DNA of 6,692 bases, from the NCBI GenBank assembly GCA_937891135.1, contig CALAFB010000119.1, forward strand, positions 1-6,692, given 5' to 3'. A program made the position numbers and the translations under genes. The stretch's first letter is position 1; each line of letters opens with the position of its first letter. The notes under the pieces are model-generated. The model searched no databases and was not told the origin of the DNA. It was given only the letters and a program-made list of their open reading frames with translations. This DNA comes from an uncultured Elusimicrobium sp. GTDB lineage: Bacteria > Elusimicrobiota > Elusimicrobia > Elusimicrobiales > Elusimicrobiaceae. Positions 1 through 5,700 of the stretch are shown here, piece by piece.

Positions 1-23
1 CCCCGCATTACAGACCTGCGGGG
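1..23. repeat. Palindrome CCCCGC / GCGGGG at the pilin start
   Basis: Six-base perfect arms (1-6 and 18-23) enclose an 11-base loop, and the right arm runs into the first base of the GTG start candidate at 23. The arm is followed by TGACGGAG. The layout CCCGC-loop-GCGGG-(n)TGAC resembles short dispersed palindromes found in many bacterial genomes, which can read in frame into a neighbouring gene. That resemblance is an inference; only one copy and the window edge are visible, so the element may extend further left. Confidence 0.4.
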
Positions 24-508
24 TGACGGAGCGTGTGGTCCGTGGGTTTACGCTCATAGAGTTGTTAGTAGTGGTGCTCATCATTGGTATTTTGGCGGCG
101 GTGGCGTTGCCACAGTATCAGAAGGCGGTAGCAAAATCACGAGCCGTACAGGCTCTTGCGGCCCTTAGAACGCTAGTCCAAGCTGAAGAAACATATTATA
201 TGTCTAAGGGAGAGTATACACCGGAATTTGCTAGCTTAGATATCGAGTTACCCATATTAAATGATGGTTGGGAAGCTGATGCCGTAAATTGGGATTCCTA
301 TTTAGATGAAGATGATAGGCAGCTGGCTATTAGTAAATATACAGATTATGGCCCACTCTATTTTTCTTATTATCTAGGAACTAAAGAATATGTATGCATG
401 TGTGATGCAAATGTTACATGTGATATTTGTAAATCTTTTCCTCACACAGAAGCTGATTGCCATGAATTAGATAAAGGAGATGGGTTCTCTTGCTATTATT
501 TAAATTAA
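23..508 (+). CDS. Type IV pilin / pseudopilin-like protein, start uncertain
   Basis: This is a class III signal peptide protein of 161 residues from the GTG at 23. The prepilin peptidase site is RG^FTLIE (cleavage after Gly8), with the conserved Glu at mature position 5. A hydrophobic helix (about residues 9-29) follows and would anchor the subunit in the membrane and form the core of a pilus or pseudopilus. The rest (about 45-161) should be the globular head. It is rich in Tyr, Asp and Glu and has six cysteines near the end (C125, C127, C133, C136, C146, C157), suggesting disulfides outside the cell or metal binding. No pilus assembly gene is nearby, so this looks like an orphan family copy. 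The frame is open from base 2, no clear ribosome binding site precedes 23, and a second GTG lies at 35; the true start may be at either place or left of the window. Hand-counted GC is about 55% for 21-180 and about 35% for 181-480, so the gene looks mosaic. The head resembles nothing I can name. Confidence 0.85.
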   Translation: MTERVVRGFTLIELLVVVLIIGILAAVALPQYQKAVAKSRAVQALAALRTLVQAEETYYMSKGEYTPEFASLDIELPILNDGWEADAVNWDSYLDEDDRQLAISKYTDYGPLYFSYYLGTKEYVCMCDANVTCDICKSFPHTEADCHELDKGDGFSCYYLN

Positions 509-545
509 CATAATGTACTTAAACTTAGTAATGAACAATATCCCC

Positions 546-590
546 AAAAAATACCCCTCGCGGATTTAACCGAAAGGGGTTTTTGTTAAT
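546..590. terminator. Bidirectional rho-independent terminator between pilin and tsf
   Basis: The stem pairs ACCCCT (553-558) with AGGGGT (575-580), continues after a 2x2 internal loop with CGG/CCG (561-563 and 570-572), and closes on a six-base loop, ATTTAA. On the plus strand it runs into a T-run (580-584); on the minus strand the A-run at 546-551 gives T6. It can therefore stop both the pilin transcript and the convergent rpsB-tsf transcript. Confidence 0.85.
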
Positions 591-627
591 CTGTCAGCGC
601 GCGGGCAAGGGCCGGCGCGGCGTGCAC

Positions 628-1449
628 TTAAAAGCGTACAAAGCGCGTAACGGTTAAGGTTCCGCCTAGCGCGTTGGATTCTTCTTTTAAGTAATCGGCT
701 ACGGTTTTTTTGTTGTCTTTAATCGTGCCTTGTTCTAAGAGGCAGTTTTCTTTGGCAAATTTTTTCACTTTGCCGGGCAGCATTTTTTCAATGGCTTGCT
801 CGGATTTGCCTTCGTTTAATGCCTGGGTTTTGTAGATGTCCAGTTCTTTATCAATGACTTCCTGCGGAATGTCTTCGGCTTTAATCCAGCCGGTTTGCAT
901 CCCTACGGTATGCATGGCCAACCCGCGGGCAATTTCGGCGGCTTTGGTTTTGTCCACGTTACCGGCAACGGCCATTTCCAACAGAGAGGCTTTTTTATTG
1001 TCGGAGTGTACGTAATAGGCCATTACCGCACCGTCGGCCGGGGTCCAGTTATAGGCCCCTTTGAAAGTGGTGTTTTCCCCAAATTTTGGGGCTTCTTCGG
1101 CAATTTTGGCTTTAATCGTTTCATCCGTATCGTAGTTCACGCCGGGGTGAGCGAGTACATAGTCCGCCAGTTCGTTAGCTAGGTTGATAAAACCGTCGGT
1201 CTTGGCTACAAAGTCCGTTTCGCAGCCCAGGTACACCATGGCAAAGTTTTTACCGTCGGTTTTAACGGCTACTCTACCTTCTTTGGTTTCGCGGTCGGCG
1301 CGTTTAGCCATAGCGGCTAAGCCTTTTTTGCGCAAATAGACAATGGCTTGTTCCATGTCGTTTTTACATTCCAAAAGGGCTTTTTTGCAATCCATCATCC
1401 CTGCGCCGGTTTTGTCGCGCAAGGTTTTAATATCGTCCATTAAAGACAT
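628..1449 (-). CDS. tsf: Elongation factor Ts
   Basis: EF-Ts is the cytoplasmic guanine nucleotide exchange factor that regenerates EF-Tu-GTP during translation. The 273-residue length is close to the E. coli protein (283). The N-terminal UBA-like domain (about residues 1-50) carries the family signature LRDKTGAGMMDCKKAL. The exchange motif TDFVAK follows, with Asp79 and Phe80 matching the pair that displaces Mg2+ from EF-Tu. The core dimerisation domains run to the C-terminus. The second family signature usually reads E-x-N-C-E/Q-TDFV; here it reads Y-L-G-C-ETDFV, a small deviation. The start is ATG at 1449, preceded by AAGGAG about seven bases upstream; an in-frame ATG at codon 4 is the less likely alternative. 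It is the second gene after rpsB, the order common in bacteria, and ends at the shared terminator. The usual downstream partners pyrH and frr are absent here. Confidence 0.97.
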   Translation of the reverse strand: MSLMDDIKTLRDKTGAGMMDCKKALLECKNDMEQAIVYLRKKGLAAMAKRADRETKEGRVAVKTDGKNFAMVYLGCETDFVAKTDGFINLANELADYVLAHPGVNYDTDETIKAKIAEEAPKFGENTTFKGAYNWTPADGAVMAYYVHSDNKKASLLEMAVAGNVDKTKAAEIARGLAMHTVGMQTGWIKAEDIPQEVIDKELDIYKTQALNEGKSEQAIEKMLPGKVKKFAKENCLLEQGTIKDNKKTVADYLKEESNALGGTLTVTRFVRF

Positions 1450-1475
1450 GTTTAGTCTCCTTAGTTTAAAATGGG

Positions 1476-1504
1476 GGAAATCCCCGCACGTGGCGGGAAT
1501 TTCC
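1476..1504 (-). promoter_or_regulatory. rpsB-tsf intercistronic hairpin
   Basis: Twelve-base arms (1476-1487 and 1493-1504) pair around a five-base loop. The single mismatch is C-A on the plus strand but becomes a G-U wobble in the minus-strand transcript, fitting an RNA structure made by the rpsB-tsf mRNA. A shorter alternative hairpin, GGGG-ATTT-CCCC (1474-1485), uses part of the same sequence and is followed by CATTTT. It sits between the rpsB stop and the tsf ribosome binding site. It could be a partial terminator, a processing site or a 3' stabiliser that sets the S2 to EF-Ts ratio; which one cannot be told from sequence. Confidence 0.7.
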
Positions 1505-1512
1505 GTCAGATG

Positions 1513-2556
1513 TTAGTTGGCTTCTTCCGCTTTATCTGCTGCTTTTTTGGTTTTTGCAGTAGTTTTTTTAGCGGTCGTTTTTTTAGCCGGTTTTTCTTCT
1601 TTATCGGCCGCTTTTTTAGTAGTGGTTTTTTTAGCGGTCGTTTTTTTGGCAGCGGTCTTTTTGGCCGGTTTTTCAGCTGTTTCTTCGGCTTTAGGGGCTT
1701 CTTCAGCTGCTTTTTCTACTTCCACTTCGGCTACTTTTTCCGCGGCTTCTACTTCTTCTTTAATTTCTTCGGTGGCTGCGTCTTCGGAAGCTAACATAGC
1801 CGTTTCAAACGCGTTGGCCATAGCCGGGTTTTCCGGGTCGGCCGGGGCGTTATCAGCCGTTTTGACGGCTTCCACTTCGGCTTTACCTTCTAAAATAGAA
1901 TCCGCAATCGCTCCGCAGAATAGTTTAATAGAGCGGGCGGCGTCGTCGTTACCGGGAATGGGCAAAGAAATCATATCCGGGTCCGCATTCGTATCGCACA
2001 CGGCTACTACCGGAATGCCCAGCACGTGGGATTCACGCACGGCACCCATGGTGTCTACCGGGTCAATTACAAAGACTACATCCGGCAGTACTTTCATATC
2101 GCGGATGCCGCCTAATAATTTTTGTAAGCGGGCGAGTTCTTTGGTTAAGCGGCTGGCTTCTTTTTTGGAAATGGCTTTAAATACGCCGGAAGTTTCCCAT
2201 TTTTCCAGTTCGTTCATCCGTTCAATGGATTTTTTGACGGTTTGGAAGTTGGTTAACGTCCCGCCGAGCCATTTTTCGCTAATGCAAAAAGCACCGCAGC
2301 GTTCCGCTTCGGTTTTAATAGCTTCTTGGGCTTGTTTTTTGGTACCGACGAACAAAAATTTAGCCCCTTTTTTGCTTTCTTCTTTTACAAAAGCACAGGC
2401 TTTTTTAAGTTCTTTGGCGGTTTTTTGTAAGTCAAGAATGTGCACGCCGTTTCTTTCTCCAAAGATAAAGCGGCCCATTTTGGGGTTCCAGCGGGAGGTT
2501 TGGTGGCCAAAATGCACACCGGCTTCCAGCATGGATTTCATAGATACATTACTCAT
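1513..2556 (-). CDS. rpsB: 30S ribosomal protein S2 with long charged C-terminal tail
   Basis: S2 is a small-subunit protein needed for late 30S assembly and for docking of S1 in many bacteria. From ATG at 2556 the product has 347 residues, against about 240 in E. coli. The start is chosen because MSNVSMKSMLEAGVHFGHQT matches normal S2 N-termini and AGGAG lies seven bases upstream; the open frame continues to 2670 but that part does not look like S2. Signature 1 is SMLEAGVHFGHQT (about 8-20), signature 2 is about 158-184 (PDVVFVIDPVDTMGAVRES onward), and the core ends near residue 225. The extra tail has an acidic Glu/Ala stretch (about 258-295) and then a Lys/Thr/Ala segment (296-342). In the latter, a unit beginning EKPAKKT and ending KKAADK occurs twice (about 295-319 and 321-342). 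The tail resembles histone H1-like basic tails and probably contacts RNA or is disordered. It is first gene of the rpsB-tsf operon. Confidence 0.97.
   Translation of the reverse strand: MSNVSMKSMLEAGVHFGHQTSRWNPKMGRFIFGERNGVHILDLQKTAKELKKACAFVKEESKKGAKFLFVGTKKQAQEAIKTEAERCGAFCISEKWLGGTLTNFQTVKKSIERMNELEKWETSGVFKAISKKEASRLTKELARLQKLLGGIRDMKVLPDVVFVIDPVDTMGAVRESHVLGIPVVAVCDTNADPDMISLPIPGNDDAARSIKLFCGAIADSILEGKAEVEAVKTADNAPADPENPAMANAFETAMLASEDAATEEIKEEVEAAEKVAEVEVEKAAEEAPKAEETAEKPAKKTAAKKTTAKKTTTKKAADKEEKPAKKTTAKKTTAKTKKAADKAEEAN
1563..1647. repeat. 22-bp exact direct repeat in the rpsB tail
   Basis: The same 22 bases, T7-AGCGGTCG-T7 on the plus strand, occur at 1563-1584 and 1626-1647, 63 bases (21 codons) apart. 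They encode the Lys/Thr/Ala repeats of the S2 tail and sit among other T-runs. This is a likely site of slippage or unequal recombination that could change tail length between strains. Confidence 0.85.
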
Positions 2557-2677
2557 TGTTTGTCTCCTGTGGCGCACGCCTAAATTAGGGTTAGGATACC
2601 CCGGTGGCGTTTGCCGTGGGTGCGTCGGCACGGGCTTTAATTTACAAACTTGTTGCGCCCTGCCGCTCAATTCACCT
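2557..2677 (-). promoter_or_regulatory. rpsB 5' leader, possibly structured
   Basis: If transcription starts about seven bases after the -10 element at 2684-2689, the rpsB mRNA has a leader of about 120 bases, long for a gene with a simple ribosome binding site. It can form a stem of GCCGTG (2613-2618) with CACGGGC (2629-2635, one bulged base). A small GGC-GCAC-GCC hairpin (2571-2580) lies next to the ribosome binding site. S2 is known to repress its own mRNA in gamma-proteobacteria; a similar role here is an inference, and I recognise no specific leader family. Confidence 0.35.
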
Positions 2678-2683
2678 ATAGCA

Positions 2684-2727
2684 ATTGTAGCATAAGTTAG
2701 GTTACCTAGGCAACTTTATATTGTCAA
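2684..2727 (-). promoter_or_regulatory. rpsB-tsf promoter region
   Basis: On the minus strand an extended -10, TGC-TACAAT (TACAAT at 2684-2689), has TTGCCT at 2708-2713 as a -35 with an 18-base spacer. A second option uses the perfect -35 TTGACA (2722-2727) with TAACCT (2699-2704) after 17 bases. The first has the better -10, the second the better -35, and both may be used. This is the only promoter-like stretch upstream of rpsB. Confidence 0.6.
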
Positions 2728-2750
2728 TCCGTTAATATGGCCTTGGTAAC
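2701..2750. repeat. 11-bp inverted repeat over the rpsB promoter
   Basis: GTTACCTAGGC (2701-2711) and GCCTTGGTAAC (2740-2750) are inverted copies with 10 of 11 bases matching and a 28-base spacer. The left arm covers the TTGCCT -35 element and the spacer holds TTGACA. The arms could be two half-sites for a regulator or a transcript stem from upstream readthrough. No regulator is identified. Confidence 0.55.
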
Positions 2751-2782
2751 CGAAGAAAACAGGCCGTAAGAGAAGCCTGTTT
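2751..2782 (-). terminator. Terminator of the PC4-like gene
   Basis: Perfect eight-base arms AAACAGGC (2757-2764) and GCCTGTTT (2775-2782) close a ten-base loop. Read on the minus strand, the second arm leads into GTTTTCTTC, a modest T-run. It lies about 30 bases after the stop of the minus-strand gene at 2812 and would separate that gene from the rpsB promoter. Confidence 0.7.
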
Positions 2783-2811
2783 CACAATCAGGTATATATG
2801 AGGAGAAATTA

Positions 2812-3276
2812 CTAAAAATCCAAATCCGGCTGTTCTTCTAGGGCGGCTAATGTGTCCGCAAATAACCGTCGTATTTGTTCCCATTGGGCTAAGGGTAACA
2901 AGATGCCTTTTTTTGTAAATCCTTTATCTTGTTCCCAGGAACGCAGTTCCAAACTGCGCACATTCCCCAGTTCCACGATGCTTACTACAATGCACATGCC
3001 GGGGCGTTTGGCAAATTTGCCTACGGTTCCCAGTTTTAACGAAGCGGCTGCTTCGGGCAAGGCAAGTAACCGCGGGACCAACGTGCGTACAATATCTGGG
3101 GTTAAAGTAACCCCGTCCGCAGTAGGGCCGGTAAAACCGTCCTGTTTGATGTATTTACGTACCGAAACATACCGATATCCCCGGTACGCATCAATGGAAA
3201 AATGAATTTCTTCGCGGTTATTTAATATAATTTCCCCTATACCGCGCAGTAAAGTAAAACTGCTTTCTAAACCCAT
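2812..3276 (-). CDS. Tandem PC4-like (p15 coactivator fold) protein
   Basis: This 154-residue protein reads as two PC4-like units. PC4 proteins bind single-stranded or melted DNA (sometimes RNA) as dimers. Unit 1 (about 13-73) ends VRKYIKQDGFTGPTADGVTL plus a helix; unit 2 (about 85-145) ends LRSWEQDKGFTKKGILLPLA plus a helix beginning QWEQIRRLF. The KGFTxKGIxLxxxQWxxI pattern of unit 2 is the typical bacterial PC4 ending. The units align without gaps for residues 13-49 against 85-121 (Gly14/86, Ser27/99, Ile28/100, Arg35/107, Arg40/112, and GFT 47-49/119-121); unit 2 then lacks three residues. One chain may thus mimic the usual dimer. ATG at 3276 has GAGG nine bases upstream. The gene is divergent from the kinase gene. 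There is no signal peptide, so it should be cytoplasmic. The PC4 call is from motif memory and its precise role is unknown. Confidence 0.72.
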   Translation of the reverse strand: MGLESSFTLLRGIGEIILNNREEIHFSIDAYRGYRYVSVRKYIKQDGFTGPTADGVTLTPDIVRTLVPRLLALPEAAASLKLGTVGKFAKRPGMCIVVSIVELGNVRSLELRSWEQDKGFTKKGILLPLAQWEQIRRLFADTLAALEEQPDLDF

Positions 3277-3308
3277 GCTAAAAACCTCTATATAAAAAAG
3301 TAAAAATA

Positions 3309-3317
3309 TGCTACACT
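3309..3317 (+). promoter_or_regulatory. Candidate extended -10 for the kinase-phosphatase operon
   Basis: TGC-TACACT (TACACT at 3312-3317) matches the extended -10 of rpsB (TGC-TACAAT) in eight of nine bases; both are preceded by TA. No good -35 is seen 17 bases upstream, as is common for extended -10 promoters. It would give a leader of about 60 bases. TACATT at 3349-3354 is a weaker alternative. Confidence 0.45.
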
Positions 3318-3335
3318 ACTTATGGTTATATTTAT

Positions 3336-3364
3336 ATTGTAATGCTTGTACATTAAAAAATCAA
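3336..3364 (-). promoter_or_regulatory. Promoter of the PC4-like gene
   Basis: On the minus strand TTGATT (3359-3364) and TACAAT (3336-3341) are separated by exactly 17 bases, giving a leader of about 50 bases. The -35 element lies only ten bases before the kinase ribosome binding site, so transcription of the two divergent genes may interfere. Confidence 0.55.
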
Positions 3365-3384
3365 GGGACTTAGAAAGGATTATT

Positions 3385-5697
3385 ATGGCAGAAGAACAAA
3401 CACCTTCTTTAGTAGGACAAGAAATTTCCGGTTGTGAAATTTTGCAAAAAGTAGCTATGGGCGGTATGGGTTCCGTCTATAAGGCCCGTCACAAAGCGTT
3501 GGACCGGATTGTGTGTGTGAAGATTTTGGCTCCGGCACTTACGACGGATAAAAAAGCCGTGGAACTCTTTTTGACCGAAGCCCGTGCTATTGCGGAAATT
3601 GAACATCCCAACATTGTGCAAGTATATAACGTAGGCAAAGAGCGCGGATATTATTTTATCGTGATGTCTTTTATTGAAGGGCAGACGCTTTCCCAATTAG
3701 TGAAAACGCAAAAAAACCTTCCGTTAGATATGATTATTAATTTGTTTGAAGGGATTTTACTCGGGTTAGATGCGGCCCACGCCAAAGGCATTATTCACCG
3801 GGATATTAAACCTTCTAATATTTTAATCAATGTGGCGATGCAGCCCAAAATTGTGGACTTCGGGATTGCTAAAAAAGTAGATAAAGAAAAAGGTTCTACT
3901 AAAACTACTGAATTAGCCGGTACGTCTTATTTTATCGCGCCGGAGCAAGCCCTCGGGCGGGAGTTGGATACCCGGGCCGATTTGTATTCCGTGGGGGCGA
4001 GTTTATATTATGTGCTGACCGGGCATTTCCCATACAATGGTAAAAACACCATTGATATTATTCAAAAACATATCAATGATCCGGTGCCGAACCCGGCAAA
4101 TTTACGTCCCGGGATACCGGCCTGGTTAGTGGGGGCCGTGCGTAAACTTATGGCCAAAAGACCGGAAGACCGCTTCCAAACTGCCAAGGAAACGTATGTA
4201 TATTTCCAAAAAATGCGTGCGGAAGAACAGTTGCGTATTAAGCATGGTTCTACCATTAACTTGGGGGATAACCAATCTTTAAAAATTGTAAAAGAAGAAA
4301 AATTTCAAACAGATAATGTCCAACGCCAACGCCAGGAAGAAAAACAGTTGAAACATTCCACTTCTCCGGGCAAATCTTCGTTGTTGCCGTCTATTGATTC
4401 GGCTGTATCCTTAGTCAACAGTTCCGCTTTGGAGCGGGAGGAACAGCCAACCGGACCGCAGGTTCCAACGATGGACTTGGCAGAAGAAGCTGCTAAAAAG
4501 CCGGTTTATACGCATGCTTCCTCTGTTATGAATGTGCAAGCGCGTGAAGCGGCCCGCAAAACGGCTAAATTTATTGGGAACGTGCTGCTTAAACTGCCGG
4601 TATTTATTATTTTTACGGTGGGTTTAGGATATGTGTTTCACCAATTAGGGGTTATCTGTTCCGGGGCGGTTGTGGAAGGGGATAGTGTCTTTACAAATTT
4701 AGTGAACCCCTTCTTTGTAGCGGAGTTTGCGCCGAACCAAATTGCCTTTTCATTGGGTGCAGTTGCCATGTTATTTTTGACGTTTTTTTCTGCGTCAGTT
4801 AAAGAATACGCACATGCTACCATGACATTACTGTTTTTGGCGGTAGTGTCTTACATGGCCGGTTTGTTTTCTCCGCAAGTGTCCTTTTTGGATATTCATA
4901 CGGTGGGGCAATTCCTTTTCACGCCGGAATATTACCTGTGTTATTTGGTAATTGCCTTGGTATGGGGTTTGTCCTACTGTTTTGTGTATAACCGGACGAT
5001 CCCGCAGAGTATTTTGGGAAGTATGCTCATTTTGCTGGTATTAACTTTGGCCTATTTAACGCCACATTTGTCTATTGCTCCTTCTAAAGAGCCGTCCTTC
5101 TACATTTTATTTTATGTGTCGCTTTTTAGTGCGGTGGTGTCCATTTATTACATAGCCAGCCAAACGGAAAAAACGAGTGTAATTTTACCGGCTTTTTTCT
5201 TGCTGGTTAGTGCGGGGGCCATGTGGATATATATGGTATCGGGTTTTGTAGAAAATACTCGCCAAACGCTGAATGTACTTACGTCTAATATTGAGGTCAA
5301 AAATTTGCGTGCCAATTTGGTGGACGATGAAGTACGGCAAGAATTGGACTATTCTAGCGGCCAGGAGCGTTTTTTAGCATTTGACCAAAAAACGAATATT
5401 TCCGAAATGGAGCGTGCAAACGCCCGCACCTATTTAGCAAACGAAATCCAGCGTGTTGATGCGGAACTTTTTACAGAAGCAAATACACCCTTTTTTGTCA
5501 GTTTGCTTTCGCGGTATTACCGGGATGGTGGGGAAAGCCGTATGGATTATGCGTTATGGATGCATGCCTTGGCACTACCCATAGATAATTTTAACCGTCA
5601 TGCACGGGAAAATAATGCCTATGCTTTTTTGATGTTGCTGTTGATGGTGCAGGCTATTTGCTTTTGTACCGGGGCGTTAGTGCTAGATGAGGAATAA
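3385..5697 (+). CDS. Membrane Hanks-type Ser/Thr protein kinase, polytopic
   Basis: The 770-residue product phosphorylates Ser/Thr using ATP. The kinase domain (about 12-275) has a Gly loop AMGGMGSVY (24-32; its first Gly is Ala), Lys46, alpha-C Glu65, HRDIKPSN (138-145; Asp140, Lys142, Asn145), DFG (158-160), a Ser/Thr-rich activation loop (171-180), APE (185-187), Asp199 and Arg263. All catalytic residues are present, and Arg before Asp suggests activation-loop phosphorylation. A polar Gln/Lys/Glu linker (276-395) follows. About eight membrane segments are then visible (398-420, 453-471, 477-497, 515-534, 541-560, 571-591, 599-621, 746-766). With the kinase inside, 622-745 should lie in the periplasm as a possible sensor. 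No PASTA repeat is seen. ATG at 3385 is chosen because AAGGA lies five bases upstream; a TTG at 3346 only adds 13 poor residues. It is followed at once by a PP2C phosphatase. The ligand and substrates are unknown. Confidence 0.93.
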   Translation: MAEEQTPSLVGQEISGCEILQKVAMGGMGSVYKARHKALDRIVCVKILAPALTTDKKAVELFLTEARAIAEIEHPNIVQVYNVGKERGYYFIVMSFIEGQTLSQLVKTQKNLPLDMIINLFEGILLGLDAAHAKGIIHRDIKPSNILINVAMQPKIVDFGIAKKVDKEKGSTKTTELAGTSYFIAPEQALGRELDTRADLYSVGASLYYVLTGHFPYNGKNTIDIIQKHINDPVPNPANLRPGIPAWLVGAVRKLMAKRPEDRFQTAKETYVYFQKMRAEEQLRIKHGSTINLGDNQSLKIVKEEKFQTDNVQRQRQEEKQLKHSTSPGKSSLLPSIDSAVSLVNSSALEREEQPTGPQVPTMDLAEEAAKKPVYTHASSVMNVQAREAARKTAKFIGNVLLKLPVFIIFTVGLGYVFHQLGVICSGAVVEGDSVFTNLVNPFFVAEFAPNQIAFSLGAVAMLFLTFFSASVKEYAHATMTLLFLAVVSYMAGLFSPQVSFLDIHTVGQFLFTPEYYLCYLVIALVWGLSYCFVYNRTIPQSILGSMLILLVLTLAYLTPHLSIAPSKEPSFYILFYVSLFSAVVSIYYIASQTEKTSVILPAFFLLVSAGAMWIYMVSGFVENTRQTLNVLTSNIEVKNLRANLVDDEVRQELDYSSGQERFLAFDQKTNISEMERANARTYLANEIQRVDAELFTEANTPFFVSLLSRYYRDGGESRMDYALWMHALALPIDNFNRHARENNAYAFLMLLLMVQAICFCTGALVLDEE

Positions 5698-5700
5698 CCG

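Noticed and set aside
2557..2670. N-terminal extension of rpsB to an upstream ATG at 2670
   Set aside because: The 38 extra residues do not look like S2, the start at 2556 has a clear AGGAG site and a normal S2 N-terminus, and the region fits an mRNA leader downstream of the promoter.
1517..2695. Long open frame on the plus strand opposite rpsB, plus a Phe/Gly-rich one at 1471-1794
   Set aside because: Both lie opposite the clearly coding rpsB gene; their Ala/Ser/Phe-rich products are the complement of Lys/Ala/Glu codons.
2852..3205. Open frame opposite the PC4-like gene
   Set aside because: The minus-strand protein has a convincing internal repeat, a start site and a terminator; the plus-strand frame has no recognisable domain.
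3346..3384. Kinase start at TTG 3346
   Set aside because: It has no ribosome binding site and adds 13 residues unlike a kinase N-terminus; the ATG at 3385 has AAGGA at good spacing.
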